Shown piece after piece: positions 1-8,119 of a DNA stretch of 57,254 nt. This stretch comes from an uncultured Phascolarctobacterium sp. (GTDB lineage: Bacteria > Bacillota > Negativicutes > Acidaminococcales > Acidaminococcaceae), in contig CAUDEF010000012.1 of the NCBI GenBank assembly GCA_958448515.1, positions 1-57,254 on the forward strand, read 5' to 3'. A program made the translations under genes and the position numbers. The stretch's first letter is position 1. Each line of letters starts with the position of its first letter. The notes under the pieces were generated by a model. It had not been told where the DNA came from and searched no databases. It worked only from the letters and a program-made list of their open reading frames with translations.

Positions 1-2168
1 AATTTAAAAAATCTTTAGCTGCATCAGTTTTATGTGCAGTTGCCAGTGTTGGGTTTGTAGTTAGTGCAAGTGCTGAGGAAGTTGATAGTGAAAAAGTAAT
101 GGAACATCAACTTAAGGGTATTATTGTTGAGGGGGATGCTGGTGTATTGCCCGGTGGATTTGTTGTTTCTAGTGACAGAGTTGGTATTTTAGGTGATATT
201 GATGCAATTGATGTCCCCTTTACCCAAAAACAATATTCACAAAAAACAATTGAAACTTTTTATGATCCGAATCAGCCATTAAATGGTGTTTTAACTAACA
301 ATCCTTCAATTATTGTTGGTAGTTCTTCACCAATGTATACTGATTTTAGTATGCGTGGTGTTAATATGAACGCAGCACATTATTATTTAAATGGTATACC
401 TAATTTATTTAATCAAACTAGAAGTATTCCAGCATACACATTAGAAAGTGTTGATATTGTGTCTGGGCCTAATACAGTTTTAAATGGTGCAACTTTTTCT
501 AATAATGGTACTAATGGTACTGATGCTCCGGCTGGTATGTTGAATGCAACTACTAAAAAAGCAACCGATGATCCTATTACAAGATATACACAAAGATTTT
601 CCGGACGTAGTACTTGGACTGAAGATTTAGATGTGGGAAGACGTTTTGGTGAAAATGGAGAATGGGGTATTCGTGTAAATGCTCATCATGAAGATGGTGG
701 ATTAGCAATTGATGGTGCCAATATTAAAGATAGAAGTATTTATGTAAATTTAGACCATAAAGATGAAAAAAGTGAAACTAATATTTTTGGCGGACACTTT
801 GACTGGACTGTTCATGGAGGGCAAAGATGGATAAAGTCTTCAAAAGTTGAACAAGGTCATATGCCTTCAGCACCAGATTTGTCTACTGATTTAAGTTTTG
901 ATGGACAGGTAAAAGAGAATCATGGTTATCTTTTTACGTTAAACCATAAGCAAAAATTTAGCGATAAATGGAATGGATTTATTAATGGCGGTTATGGTAA
1001 TTATGAAGAACATAAATATGATCCAAGTGGAGGGTCATTAGAATTAGGTAATGATGGTAAATTAACAGGTAAATTTAGAGATTATAGTTCTGAAAGTAAA
1101 AGTTTATACTGGCAAATTGGTGTGAACAATCAGACTGAAATAGGCAATATAAAAAATAATCTAAGTTTCGCTGTAGATTATTATAAATATAAAAGCAGAG
1201 CGATAAATTCTGGCGGTAAGAGTGGACAAGCAACTATTGAAGGTGATATTTGGAATGGTGTTCATATCAACGGAACTCCTATTTATGCAGGTCCTTTAGA
1301 TTCTGTTAATTTTAGCATTGAAGATGCTTATGCAATGACGTTAGCTGACAGAGTTGAATTTGGCAAGGCATCGGTATTTGGGGCATTACAATATAAAGAT
1401 ACAACTGTTAAAAGTGGGTCTTCTGGTAAAGAATACAGCAAAGATAGTTTAAATCCTACTTTGGCGTTTGCCTATAAACCTGTTGATAATGTTTCATTGT
1501 ATATTAGCCATGCGCAGTCATATACTAAACCTGTTGAGGTTTCTGTAAATTATGATAATGTAGGTGAGATCTTTGAACCTATAAAGAATATCCAGAATGA
1601 AATTGGTGTAAAATACGAAAATGCTGATATTTTACATAGTTTAGCATTTTTTGACTTAAATCAGGGAAGTTATATAGCAGAGGATTCTGACGGACCTGAA
1701 GGACAAATATATACACAAGAAGGAGAAAGCCGTTATAAAGGAATTGAATATTCTTTGACTGGTAAAGTCGCTGATAAATGGAATTTGATGGGTGGCTTTA
1801 TGTATAATAATGCTAAACGTGAAAAATTAGCTAAAGGATATGAAGATTTAGAAGGAAGATATGTATGCGGTGTCCCTAAATGGAATGCTGTTTTAGCAGC
1901 TGAGTATGAAGCTGATGAAAATAATTCTGCAGTTATGAGAATAAACTATGTAGGAAAATCTCATGTTAATGATAATGGTGTGGAAGTTCCATCTCATACA
2001 ACTTTTGACTTAGGCTATACTCATAAAACAGAAATTAATTCAACACCGGTAACTTTAAGTGCAATGTGCTACAATGTACTCGGCAAAGATTATTGGATTT
2101 CAAGAGGAAATTCTACTGCGTTTGGTAGTCCAAGAACTTTCATGCTTTCTGCTCAATTTGATATTTAA
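1..2168 (+). CDS. TonB-dependent outer-membrane receptor (5' partial)
   Basis: Outer-membrane beta-barrel receptor that would take up a scarce chelate (siderophore, haem or cobalamin class) using TonB energy. The frame is open from base 3 and begins with a clear signal peptide (FKKSLAAS...VVSASAEE), so the start codon lies just before the window. A plug domain spans roughly residues 60-190 of the visible protein, with the typical FSMRGV and VDIVSGPNTVLNG segments. The remainder is a Gly/Asn/Tyr-rich barrel ending PRTFMLSAQFDI, a normal barrel C-terminus. A strong hairpin follows, then three binding proteins, a permease and an ATPase, so it is probably the outer-membrane part of one import system. 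Presence of this gene implies a diderm cell. The ligand cannot be read from sequence. Confidence 0.93.
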   Translation, partial: FKKSLAASVLCAVASVGFVVSASAEEVDSEKVMEHQLKGIIVEGDAGVLPGGFVVSSDRVGILGDIDAIDVPFTQKQYSQKTIETFYDPNQPLNGVLTNNPSIIVGSSSPMYTDFSMRGVNMNAAHYYLNGIPNLFNQTRSIPAYTLESVDIVSGPNTVLNGATFSNNGTNGTDAPAGMLNATTKKATDDPITRYTQRFSGRSTWTEDLDVGRRFGENGEWGIRVNAHHEDGGLAIDGANIKDRSIYVNLDHKDEKSETNIFGGHFDWTVHGGQRWIKSSKVEQGHMPSAPDLSTDLSFDGQVKENHGYLFTLNHKQKFSDKWNGFINGGYGNYEEHKYDPSGGSLELGNDGKLTGKFRDYSSESKSLYWQIGVNNQTEIGNIKNNLSFAVDYYKYKSRAINSGGKSGQATIEGDIWNGVHINGTPIYAGPLDSVNFSIEDAYAMTLADRVEFGKASVFGALQYKDTTVKSGSSGKEYSKDSLNPTLAFAYKPVDNVSLYISHAQSYTKPVEVSVNYDNVGEIFEPIKNIQNEIGVKYENADILHSLAFFDLNQGSYIAEDSDGPEGQIYTQEGESRYKGIEYSLTGKVADKWNLMGGFMYNNAKREKLAKGYEDLEGRYVCGVPKWNAVLAAEYEADENNSAVMRINYVGKSHVNDNGVEVPSHTTFDLGYTHKTEINSTPVTLSAMCYNVLGKDYWISRGNSTAFGSPRTFMLSAQFDI

Positions 2169-2180
2169 TATAAGTATTTG

Positions 2181-2221
2181 AATAAGCAAGGGAGATTCGT
2201 TAAGAATCTCCCTTGCTTATA
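2181..2221 (+). terminator. Hairpin terminator or attenuator after TonB receptor
   Basis: A 16-17 bp nearly perfect stem (arms 2181-2197 and 2205-2221, 7-nt loop) lies between the receptor stop and the first binding-protein gene. The T-tract is short and interrupted, so partial read-through into the ABC genes is possible; it may serve to reduce ABC expression relative to the receptor. Confidence 0.7.
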
Positions 2222-2232
2222 TTGAGGTTTTT

Positions 2233-3288
2233 ATGAGAAGTTTTAAGGTTATAATTTTTGTTACTATTTTATCGATAATATTAAATCTTACTGCTGGATG
2301 CACATTTATAAAAGATAATACAACTTATAATGGATTTGTTATAGATAGCGTTGGACGAAAAGTTGAATTAAATTTACCTGTTAAAAGTGCTGTTGTTGCA
2401 AATAGTCATAATACAGAACTGATAAATTCAATAGGTAATGCAATAGATAAAGTTATAGGAGTTGATAGTGGAATTTATAATGATAAAATTGCTTATAAAA
2501 ACAGATTTAAAGAAGAAAATTTAATAGGACAAAATCAAAGAGCATTAAATTATGAAAAAATAATTAGGTTAAATCCTGATGTTTTAATAATTTCAGGTAA
2601 TGGATATTGGCAGGAGGCCGAAAAACAATTAGAACCATTTGGAATAAAAGTAGTTGTTTTAAATGCTTACTACAGCGGAGATTTTAGAAAAAATAGTGAG
2701 TTGGTTGGTAAGTTATTTGGATATGAAAAAGAAGCTGAGGAATTTATAAATTATTTTGAAGGCAAAATAGAATATATAAATAAGCAATTACAGAATGTAC
2801 CAAAAAGAACATTATATTTTGAATATAGAAAAGCAGGAACTACAGTAACTCCTGGACGACCATATTATAAGATGGTTGAATATTCACATGCAAAAAATAT
2901 TTTTGATGATGTTGATAATCCATATGTTGATGCTGAAGAAATTATAAGAAGAAATCCAGATTATATTATTAAAGCTAGTGAATCTTATGAACGAGGTTCT
3001 TATACCCCACCGGATGAAGATGAATTTGTTATAAGAAAAAAACGTATTGTAGATAGGCCAGGATGGGATCAAATAAATGCAGTAAAAAATGACAAAATTT
3101 TGTTGATGTCGCATTATGCATTTGGGGGTGTTTGTGAATTAGTTGGAACTATGTATATTGCTAAATTTTTGTATCCAGAGTATTTACCAGATTTGCATCC
3201 GGAAGAGATTTTCAGAACGTGGATTACTAAATATCAACGGCTGCCGTATATTGAAGGACATACTTATCCTAAGCTATCGATTAGGTAA
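2233..3288 (+). CDS. ABC transporter substrate-binding lipoprotein, copy 1 (BtuF/FepB-type)
   Basis: Periplasmic binding protein of the metal-chelate/cobalamin class (PF01497 type). The N-terminus is a lipoprotein signal with lipobox LTAGC, followed by the opening strand FVIDSVGRKVELNLPV and the family's central LNPDVLIISGNGYW segment. At 351 aa it is slightly long for the family because of a C-terminal tail ending in EGHTYPK that is shared with the other two copies in this locus. The operon continues with a paralogue, the permease, a third paralogue and the ATPase. Cargo is probably the ligand of the upstream TonB receptor, but the class (iron chelate, haem, B12) is inference. Confidence 0.88.
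   Translation: MRSFKVIIFVTILSIILNLTAGCTFIKDNTTYNGFVIDSVGRKVELNLPVKSAVVANSHNTELINSIGNAIDKVIGVDSGIYNDKIAYKNRFKEENLIGQNQRALNYEKIIRLNPDVLIISGNGYWQEAEKQLEPFGIKVVVLNAYYSGDFRKNSELVGKLFGYEKEAEEFINYFEGKIEYINKQLQNVPKRTLYFEYRKAGTTVTPGRPYYKMVEYSHAKNIFDDVDNPYVDAEEIIRRNPDYIIKASESYERGSYTPPDEDEFVIRKKRIVDRPGWDQINAVKNDKILLMSHYAFGGVCELVGTMYIAKFLYPEYLPDLHPEEIFRTWITKYQRLPYIEGHTYPKLSIR
3132..3207 (+). repeat. 76-nt perfect repeat, copy A
   Basis: This segment near the 3' end of binding-protein copy 1 is identical, base for base, to 4224-4299 in copy 2. It encodes the conserved LVGTMYIAKFLYPEYLPDL region. Flanking sequence diverges sharply, which suggests recent gene conversion or strong local constraint. Confidence 0.9.
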
Positions 3289-3330
3289 CTTAAAGTATTG
3301 TATTTATAGATGAATTATGAGGGATGAATT

Positions 3331-4383
3331 ATGAGAAAATATTGGTATTCCATAATTATTTTTATATGTTTTTCAGTTAGCTGCTTCTTTTTAAAGGATA
3401 ACTTTTTTAATAATGAACATATAGAAGAGTCATATGTCGTGGATAGCATTGGAAGAAAAGTTATTTTAAAATTACCTATTGAAAGAGCAGTTGTTACTAA
3501 TGGGCATAATATTAATTTAGTGACTGCTATTGGTAATTCTATTGATAAAATAGTTGGTGTAGATAGTTATTATGATTATATGGCTTATGGTAATAGATTT
3601 AAAGATGAAAATATAGTTGGAGAAACTCAAAAAGAGCTGAATTATGAAAGAATAATTAGCTTAAATCCAGATGTTCTGATAATTTCTGATAATGGATGTT
3701 GGCGTGAAGCTGAAAAGAATTTAGAGCCTTTTGGTATAAAAGTTATTGTTCTGAATGCTTATTATACGGGTGATTTTAGAGAAAATTGTCAATTAGTGGG
3801 AGTCTTGTTTGGGTATAAAAAAGAGGCTGAAGAAATCATAAATTATTTTGAAAGTAAGCTTAAGTATATTAATGATCAGTTGGAAAATGTTCCCAAACGC
3901 AAGCTGTATATAGAATATAGAAATCCTTGTACTACAATTGTGCCGGGAAGCACATACTCAGAAATGTTAGAATATGCTGAAGCAAAAAATATTTTTGACG
4001 ATGCTGATAATACGTATATTGATAGTGAAGCCGTGATAATAAGAAATCCTGATTATATAATAAAGATAAGTGAGGGAACTGAAAGAGGCATTTTTATACC
4101 ACCAAGTTATGAAGAATTTTTAAGAAGAAAAGATAAGATAACGTGTAGACCTGGCTGGGATATGATAAATGCTGTAAGGAACGATAGAATTTTGCTTATG
4201 TCTAATTATGCATTTGGTGGTGCTTGTGAATTAGTTGGAACTATGTATATTGCTAAATTTTTGTATCCAGAGTATTTACCAGATTTGCATCCGGAAGAGG
4301 TGTTAAAAACATGGGTTACTAAATATAATAAACTACCATATCGAGAAGGACATACCTATCCGAAGTTTAAGATGACTGATTAG
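3331..4383 (+). CDS. ABC transporter substrate-binding protein, copy 2
   Basis: Second paralogue of the PF01497-type binding protein (350 aa), co-linear with copy 1 throughout, with the same VDSIGRKV opening, LNPDVLIIS core and EGHTYPK tail. The N-terminus is hydrophobic and ends in a Cys (FSVSC), but the position normally held by Leu is Ser, so the lipobox is imperfect and lipidation is less certain than in copies 1 and 3. A GAGGGA Shine-Dalgarno lies 6 nt before this ATG; the region is a 14-bp tandem duplication (3309-3336). Function is as for copy 1; having three receptors for one permease suggests different but related ligands. Confidence 0.86.
   Translation: MRKYWYSIIIFICFSVSCFFLKDNFFNNEHIEESYVVDSIGRKVILKLPIERAVVTNGHNINLVTAIGNSIDKIVGVDSYYDYMAYGNRFKDENIVGETQKELNYERIISLNPDVLIISDNGCWREAEKNLEPFGIKVIVLNAYYTGDFRENCQLVGVLFGYKKEAEEIINYFESKLKYINDQLENVPKRKLYIEYRNPCTTIVPGSTYSEMLEYAEAKNIFDDADNTYIDSEAVIIRNPDYIIKISEGTERGIFIPPSYEEFLRRKDKITCRPGWDMINAVRNDRILLMSNYAFGGACELVGTMYIAKFLYPEYLPDLHPEEVLKTWVTKYNKLPYREGHTYPKFKMTD
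4224..4299 (+). repeat. 76-nt perfect repeat, copy B
   Basis: Identical to 3132-3207 in copy 1 of the binding-protein genes. The third paralogue (5445-6485) encodes a similar peptide here but with different codons, so the identity is specific to copies 1 and 2. Confidence 0.9.
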
Positions 4384-4392
4384 GAGGAAAAT

Positions 4393-5445
4393 ATGCTGCA
4401 AGAGGCCTATAAAAGAGAATTATATAAAAAATACATGATAATCATTGCTGTATCTATATTAACCTTATTATTAGGATATATTTTTATGATATTAGGTATG
4501 AAGCAAGCTACTAACTGGCAAGTATTTATTGCTATAGAAAAGTTTTTTTCCGGAACAATAAATAGTGGTATTGATGTAGCGACAAATAAGATAATTTTAT
4601 TGCTTAGAATGCCACGCATCCTGCTGGCTATTTTAGCAGGTGTAGGGCTTGCCATAGCTGGTGCTATTATGCAGTCTGTAACAAGAAATTATTTAGTAAG
4701 TCCATTTACATTGGGAATATCATCTGCAGCAGCTTTTGGAGCTTCTGTTTGTATTGTTTTTGGAACAGGACTATTCTTTCAAAGTGATTTAGGCATGATT
4801 ACTTGTGCTTTTGTTTCATCTTGCGGTTGTGGTTTGATTGTCTATGGTGTATCAAAAAAAATTGGAGTAAAACCAAGTTCTATAGTATTAGTTGGTATAG
4901 CACTAAATTATTTATTCAGTGCTATGACTGCGACAATAGAATTTTTTGCTAAAGAACATAAGTTAGAAGCTGTCGTACAATGGACTTTTGGTACATTTAA
5001 CAGAGCTACATGGGAGTATGTATTAATAGCATTTGTTGTAGTTGCTATTGGGTTTATTATTTTAATGAGATATTGCTTGCCGTTAAATGCGATGGCAAGT
5101 AATGATGATGAGATGGTAAAAAGTTTGGGTATTAATCCTGAAAAACTAAGGACAAGATGCGGTCTGGTGTCTGTATTTATAACTTCTACTATCATAAGCT
5201 TTACAGGCGTAATAGGTTTTGTTGGTTTGATTGCTCCACATATGGCAAGAATAATAATAGGTAATGATCATAGATTTTACATACCTTTTTCTGGAATTCT
5301 TGGAGCACTTTTGCTATTAATATCAGACACTATAGGTAAGTTTATTTTATATCCTGTAAATATACCTGTGGGTATAGTAATTTCATTTTTAGGTGTACCC
5401 TTATTTATACATTTAATTCTTTCAAGAAGGAATGGTCTGGAATAG
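4393..5445 (+). CDS. FecCD-family ABC permease
   Basis: Inner-membrane permease for iron-chelate or cobalamin uptake (BtuC/FecCD fold). The 350-aa protein is almost entirely hydrophobic with about nine to ten membrane segments. Family signatures are visible: RMPRILLAILAGVGLAIAG near residue 75, GISSAAAFGA, and ITGVIGFVGLIAPHMARII-like sequence near residue 275, which includes the cytoplasmic loop contacting the ATPase. An AGGAGG Shine-Dalgarno sits just before the ATG. It is the only permease gene in the locus and would form a homodimer. Its stop overlaps the GTG start of the third binding-protein gene (TAGTG), so the two are translationally coupled. Confidence 0.93.
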   Translation: MLQEAYKRELYKKYMIIIAVSILTLLLGYIFMILGMKQATNWQVFIAIEKFFSGTINSGIDVATNKIILLLRMPRILLAILAGVGLAIAGAIMQSVTRNYLVSPFTLGISSAAAFGASVCIVFGTGLFFQSDLGMITCAFVSSCGCGLIVYGVSKKIGVKPSSIVLVGIALNYLFSAMTATIEFFAKEHKLEAVVQWTFGTFNRATWEYVLIAFVVVAIGFIILMRYCLPLNAMASNDDEMVKSLGINPEKLRTRCGLVSVFITSTIISFTGVIGFVGLIAPHMARIIIGNDHRFYIPFSGILGALLLLISDTIGKFILYPVNIPVGIVISFLGVPLFIHLILSRRNGLE

Positions 5446-6485
5446 TGAAAAAAATTATTTTATTTGCTGCTATTTTAATATCTTTTATTATTGGTGGTTG
5501 TGCTGATAGCGATAATAATAAGAATAATGTTATTGTGAAAGATAGCATAGGGCGTGATATTAATATCAGTTTACCTTTAACTAGGGTTGTTGTTGCTAAC
5601 GGATATAATGCAGAGCTGATAAATGCTATTGGTGCTCTGGATGCTATTGTTGGTGTTGATTATGGAATATATCAGGATCAGGAAGAATATAAGAACAAGT
5701 TTGCATATAACCAGGTTATTGGAAAAAGTCAAAGAGAACTGAATTATGAAAGAATTATAGAATTAGCACCACAAGCATTAATTTTAACTGGGAATGGGAG
5801 TTGGGAAGAAGCTGAAAAAAAGCTTTCAAAGTTTGGTATAAAGGTTATTGTAGTAGATGCTTATTACACAGATCAGTTTTTTGATAATTGTAAATTGTTG
5901 GGAACGTTATTTGGTAAAGAAGAAAAAGCAAATGAAATAAGTGAATACTTTATAAAGCAATTGGAATATGTTCAATCTAATCTTAAAAATGCACCTAAAA
6001 AAACTGTTTACTTTGAATATAGGCGAGAAGGAAATACAACTGTACCAGGTGATTATTTTTATAATATGGTTAAATATTCTGGTGCGGATAATATTTTTGA
6101 AGATGCCATAAATGTTTCTGTAAGTAGTGAAAGTATAATCGAAAGAAATCCTTTATATATTGTCAAAGTTGGTCAGGATAATATCCCGGCAAAATATATA
6201 CCACCAACTGAAGAAGATATGAAAGCAGTAAAGAAAGAAATTATAAGCAGAGCAGGGTGGGACTGCATTGAAGCTGTAAAAAAAGATAACATATTGTTGT
6301 TATCACATTTTTCTCATGGCGGAGCGTCTAAGATCATAGGAAGCTTATATATTGCTAAATTTATTTATCCTGAATATTTGCCAGATTTGGATCCTGAGGC
6401 AACATTCAATAAATGGCTGGAATATCAAAATCTACAATACATAGAAGGTCATACATATCCTAAATTTCCATTAAAGGACAGGTGA
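5445..6485 (+). CDS. ABC transporter substrate-binding lipoprotein, copy 3
   Basis: Third PF01497-type periplasmic binding protein (346 aa) of this locus. The N-terminus carries a good lipobox (IIGGC). The order of motifs matches copies 1 and 2: VKDSIGRDINISLPL, GIYQDQEEYKNKF, LNYERIIELAPQ and the EGHTYPK tail. It starts with GTG overlapping the permease stop codon, consistent with coupled translation. It is clearly more diverged than copies 1 and 2 are from each other. Likely to deliver substrate to the same permease. Ligand unknown. Confidence 0.87.
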   Translation: MKKIILFAAILISFIIGGCADSDNNKNNVIVKDSIGRDINISLPLTRVVVANGYNAELINAIGALDAIVGVDYGIYQDQEEYKNKFAYNQVIGKSQRELNYERIIELAPQALILTGNGSWEEAEKKLSKFGIKVIVVDAYYTDQFFDNCKLLGTLFGKEEKANEISEYFIKQLEYVQSNLKNAPKKTVYFEYRREGNTTVPGDYFYNMVKYSGADNIFEDAINVSVSSESIIERNPLYIVKVGQDNIPAKYIPPTEEDMKAVKKEIISRAGWDCIEAVKKDNILLLSHFSHGGASKIIGSLYIAKFIYPEYLPDLDPEATFNKWLEYQNLQYIEGHTYPKFPLKDR

Positions 6486-6489
6486 GAGA

Positions 6490-7260
6490 ATGAGTTTAGT
6501 AGTAAATAACGTATCGTTTACTTATAAAAATAATAAAATGATACTGGATAATATATCACTTGAAGTTAAGCAGGGTGAAGTTTTAGGGATACTTGGACCA
6601 AATGGTACAGGTAAAACGACTTTTTTAAAATGTATTAACAATATTCATATTCCTTGTAATGGAACTATATGTTATGATGGTAAAGTACTAGGAGAATTAA
6701 ATTATGAAGAAATAGCTAAAATAATTGCTTATGTTCCACAGTATACAAATAATTTTTTTCCTATGAATGTAGTAGATACAGTAATGATGGGCAGAATGCC
6801 TTATGCAAATAAAAATTATACTGCTGAAGATGAAGAAATAGTTTTTTCTATAATTAAGAAAATGAATTTGGAAGAATTTGCCTTCAGGAATATAAAAGAA
6901 ATGAGCGGCGGTGAAAGGCAAAGAGTATTTATTGCCAGAGCGATGGCCCAACAGCCCCAAATAATTATTTTGGACGAGCCTACCAGTAGTTTAGATTTAC
7001 ATAATCAGTTGTTTATTTTGCATACTATAACTAAATTAGCTAAAGAAAATAATATAACAATAATTATGACAATTCATGATTTAAATTTAGCTTCTATGTT
7101 TTGTGATAAGATTTTGATGCTTAAAGATGCAAAGATTTTTGCTTACGGAAATCCTGTTGATGTTTTAACTAAAGAGAATATTGATGCTATGTATAGAGTC
7201 AAAACAGAAATAAGTATGGCAGATGGATATAAACATATAAGATTATTAAGAGATCTATAA
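6490..7260 (+). CDS. FepC/BtuD-type ABC transporter ATPase
   Basis: Cytoplasmic ATPase subunit for the FecCD-type permease, 256 aa, normal family length. Walker A GPNGTGKTT near residue 36, the Q-loop (VPQYTNNFFPM), the ABC signature MSGGERQRVFIARAM, Walker B IIILDEPTSSLD and the switch His in IMTIHDLNLAS are all present. It is the last gene of the uptake operon; 4 nt separate it from copy 3. No terminator is visible in the 12 nt before the convergent small-protein gene. Confidence 0.94.
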   Translation: MSLVVNNVSFTYKNNKMILDNISLEVKQGEVLGILGPNGTGKTTFLKCINNIHIPCNGTICYDGKVLGELNYEEIAKIIAYVPQYTNNFFPMNVVDTVMMGRMPYANKNYTAEDEEIVFSIIKKMNLEEFAFRNIKEMSGGERQRVFIARAMAQQPQIIILDEPTSSLDLHNQLFILHTITKLAKENNITIIMTIHDLNLASMFCDKILMLKDAKIFAYGNPVDVLTKENIDAMYRVKTEISMADGYKHIRLLRDL

Positions 7261-7272
7261 CCACAACCCCTC

Positions 7273-7554
7273 TTATTTTCCAATATCGTTTCTCTGTCTG
7301 TCCTGTTTATCCTGCAGTTCTCGTGTACGCTGCAGCTGTTCATTTGCTATCCTGTCATTACGCCGATTTGTTCGGTTATGATTAATAGTTGTACGTCTGT
7401 TCCAGTTTGGTGCGCTTAAATTATTTTGCGGAGCGGTTAAATTATGGTTGTTTACCGAAGCTGCCGCAAAAGCGTCTGTTGAAGAAGATATATAGATGCA
7501 GCCAAATACAGTCAGAGTTACAGAAAATGTTAAGGTATAAAAATATTTAAACAT
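7273..7554 (-). CDS. Small secreted Asn/Arg/Gln-rich protein
   Basis: Unrecognised protein of 93 aa when started at the ATG at 7554, which has a GGGGG Shine-Dalgarno 6 nt upstream; a longer frame reaching 7623 has no ribosome site. The N-terminus is a signal peptide (MFKYFYTLTFSVTLTVFG...DAFA followed by Ala-Ala), so the mature chain of about 60 residues is exported. The mature part is polar and basic, with NHNRTNRRNDR and ELQDKQDRQRND, and has no Cys. A periplasmic or surface role is all that can be inferred. It faces the ABC ATPase gene tail to tail. Confidence 0.6.
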   Translation of the reverse strand: MFKYFYTLTFSVTLTVFGCIYISSSTDAFAAASVNNHNLTAPQNNLSAPNWNRRTTINHNRTNRRNDRIANEQLQRTRELQDKQDRQRNDIGK

Positions 7555-7668
7555 AAAAATCCCCCTTTTCTTACATTTACAGTATAACAGGAAAGTATGT
7601 CTTTTTTTTGATATCAACAGCATTTATAATAAAATATACATCAACGTTATAAAAAGAGGAGATCTATT

Positions 7669-8022
7669 ATGAAAAAAATAGCAGTTTTAAGATGTTTGCG
7701 TGTCAGCGCATCCTGTGCAGGCAGTGGCTGTCTGCGCGCTATGAATGAAAAAACAGCAGCTTTTGAGCGCTATGGTGAAGAGCCGCTGCAGCTTGCTGCT
7801 TTTTGGACATGTAATGGTTGTGAAGACAATATGCTTGCCAATCAGGAAGGTATACGCAAAAAAATAGAACGTATGAAAAAACTTTCTATTGATGCTTTGC
7901 ATGTCAGCAACTGTGCCATGCCAAAAAATGCTGAAGGTGTAAGAGTTATGTGCCCTGTTATCCGTGAAATTACTGACAAACTTAGTGAAGCCGGTATTAC
8001 AATTGTAGAAGGCACTCATTAA
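7669..8022 (+). CDS. CGGC-domain protein (putative metal-binding)
   Basis: Small cytoplasmic protein (117 aa) of the CGGC-domain family, thought from its conserved Cys and His residues to bind a metal or act in redox chemistry. Conserved Cys are visible at LRCLR, SASCAGSGC, WTCNGCEDN, SNCAMP and VMCPV. The family's name motif appears here as TCNGCEDN rather than CGGC. It is monocistronic: AGAGGAG precedes the ATG and a strong terminator follows. No biochemical role is established for the family. Confidence 0.8.
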   Translation: MKKIAVLRCLRVSASCAGSGCLRAMNEKTAAFERYGEEPLQLAAFWTCNGCEDNMLANQEGIRKKIERMKKLSIDALHVSNCAMPKNAEGVRVMCPVIREITDKLSEAGITIVEGTH

Positions 8023-8032
8023 TATAGTATAT

Positions 8033-8069
8033 AAAATTACCGGTATATCTTTTGCCGGTAATTTTTTTA
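8033..8069 (+). terminator. Rho-independent terminator after CGGC gene
   Basis: Stem AAATTACCGG/CCGGTAATTT around an 11-nt loop, followed by a run of seven Ts. Confidence 0.88.
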
Positions 8070-8119
8070 TGTTAAAATAAGAAATTAGAAAATGCATTTG
8101 GTGCGGAAAGGAGGCAGTA

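Noticed and set aside
2169..2232. Cobalamin riboswitch in the TonB/ABC locus
   Set aside because: The intergenic space holds just a terminator-like hairpin; the true 5' leader of the receptor is outside the window, so B12 control can be neither shown nor excluded.
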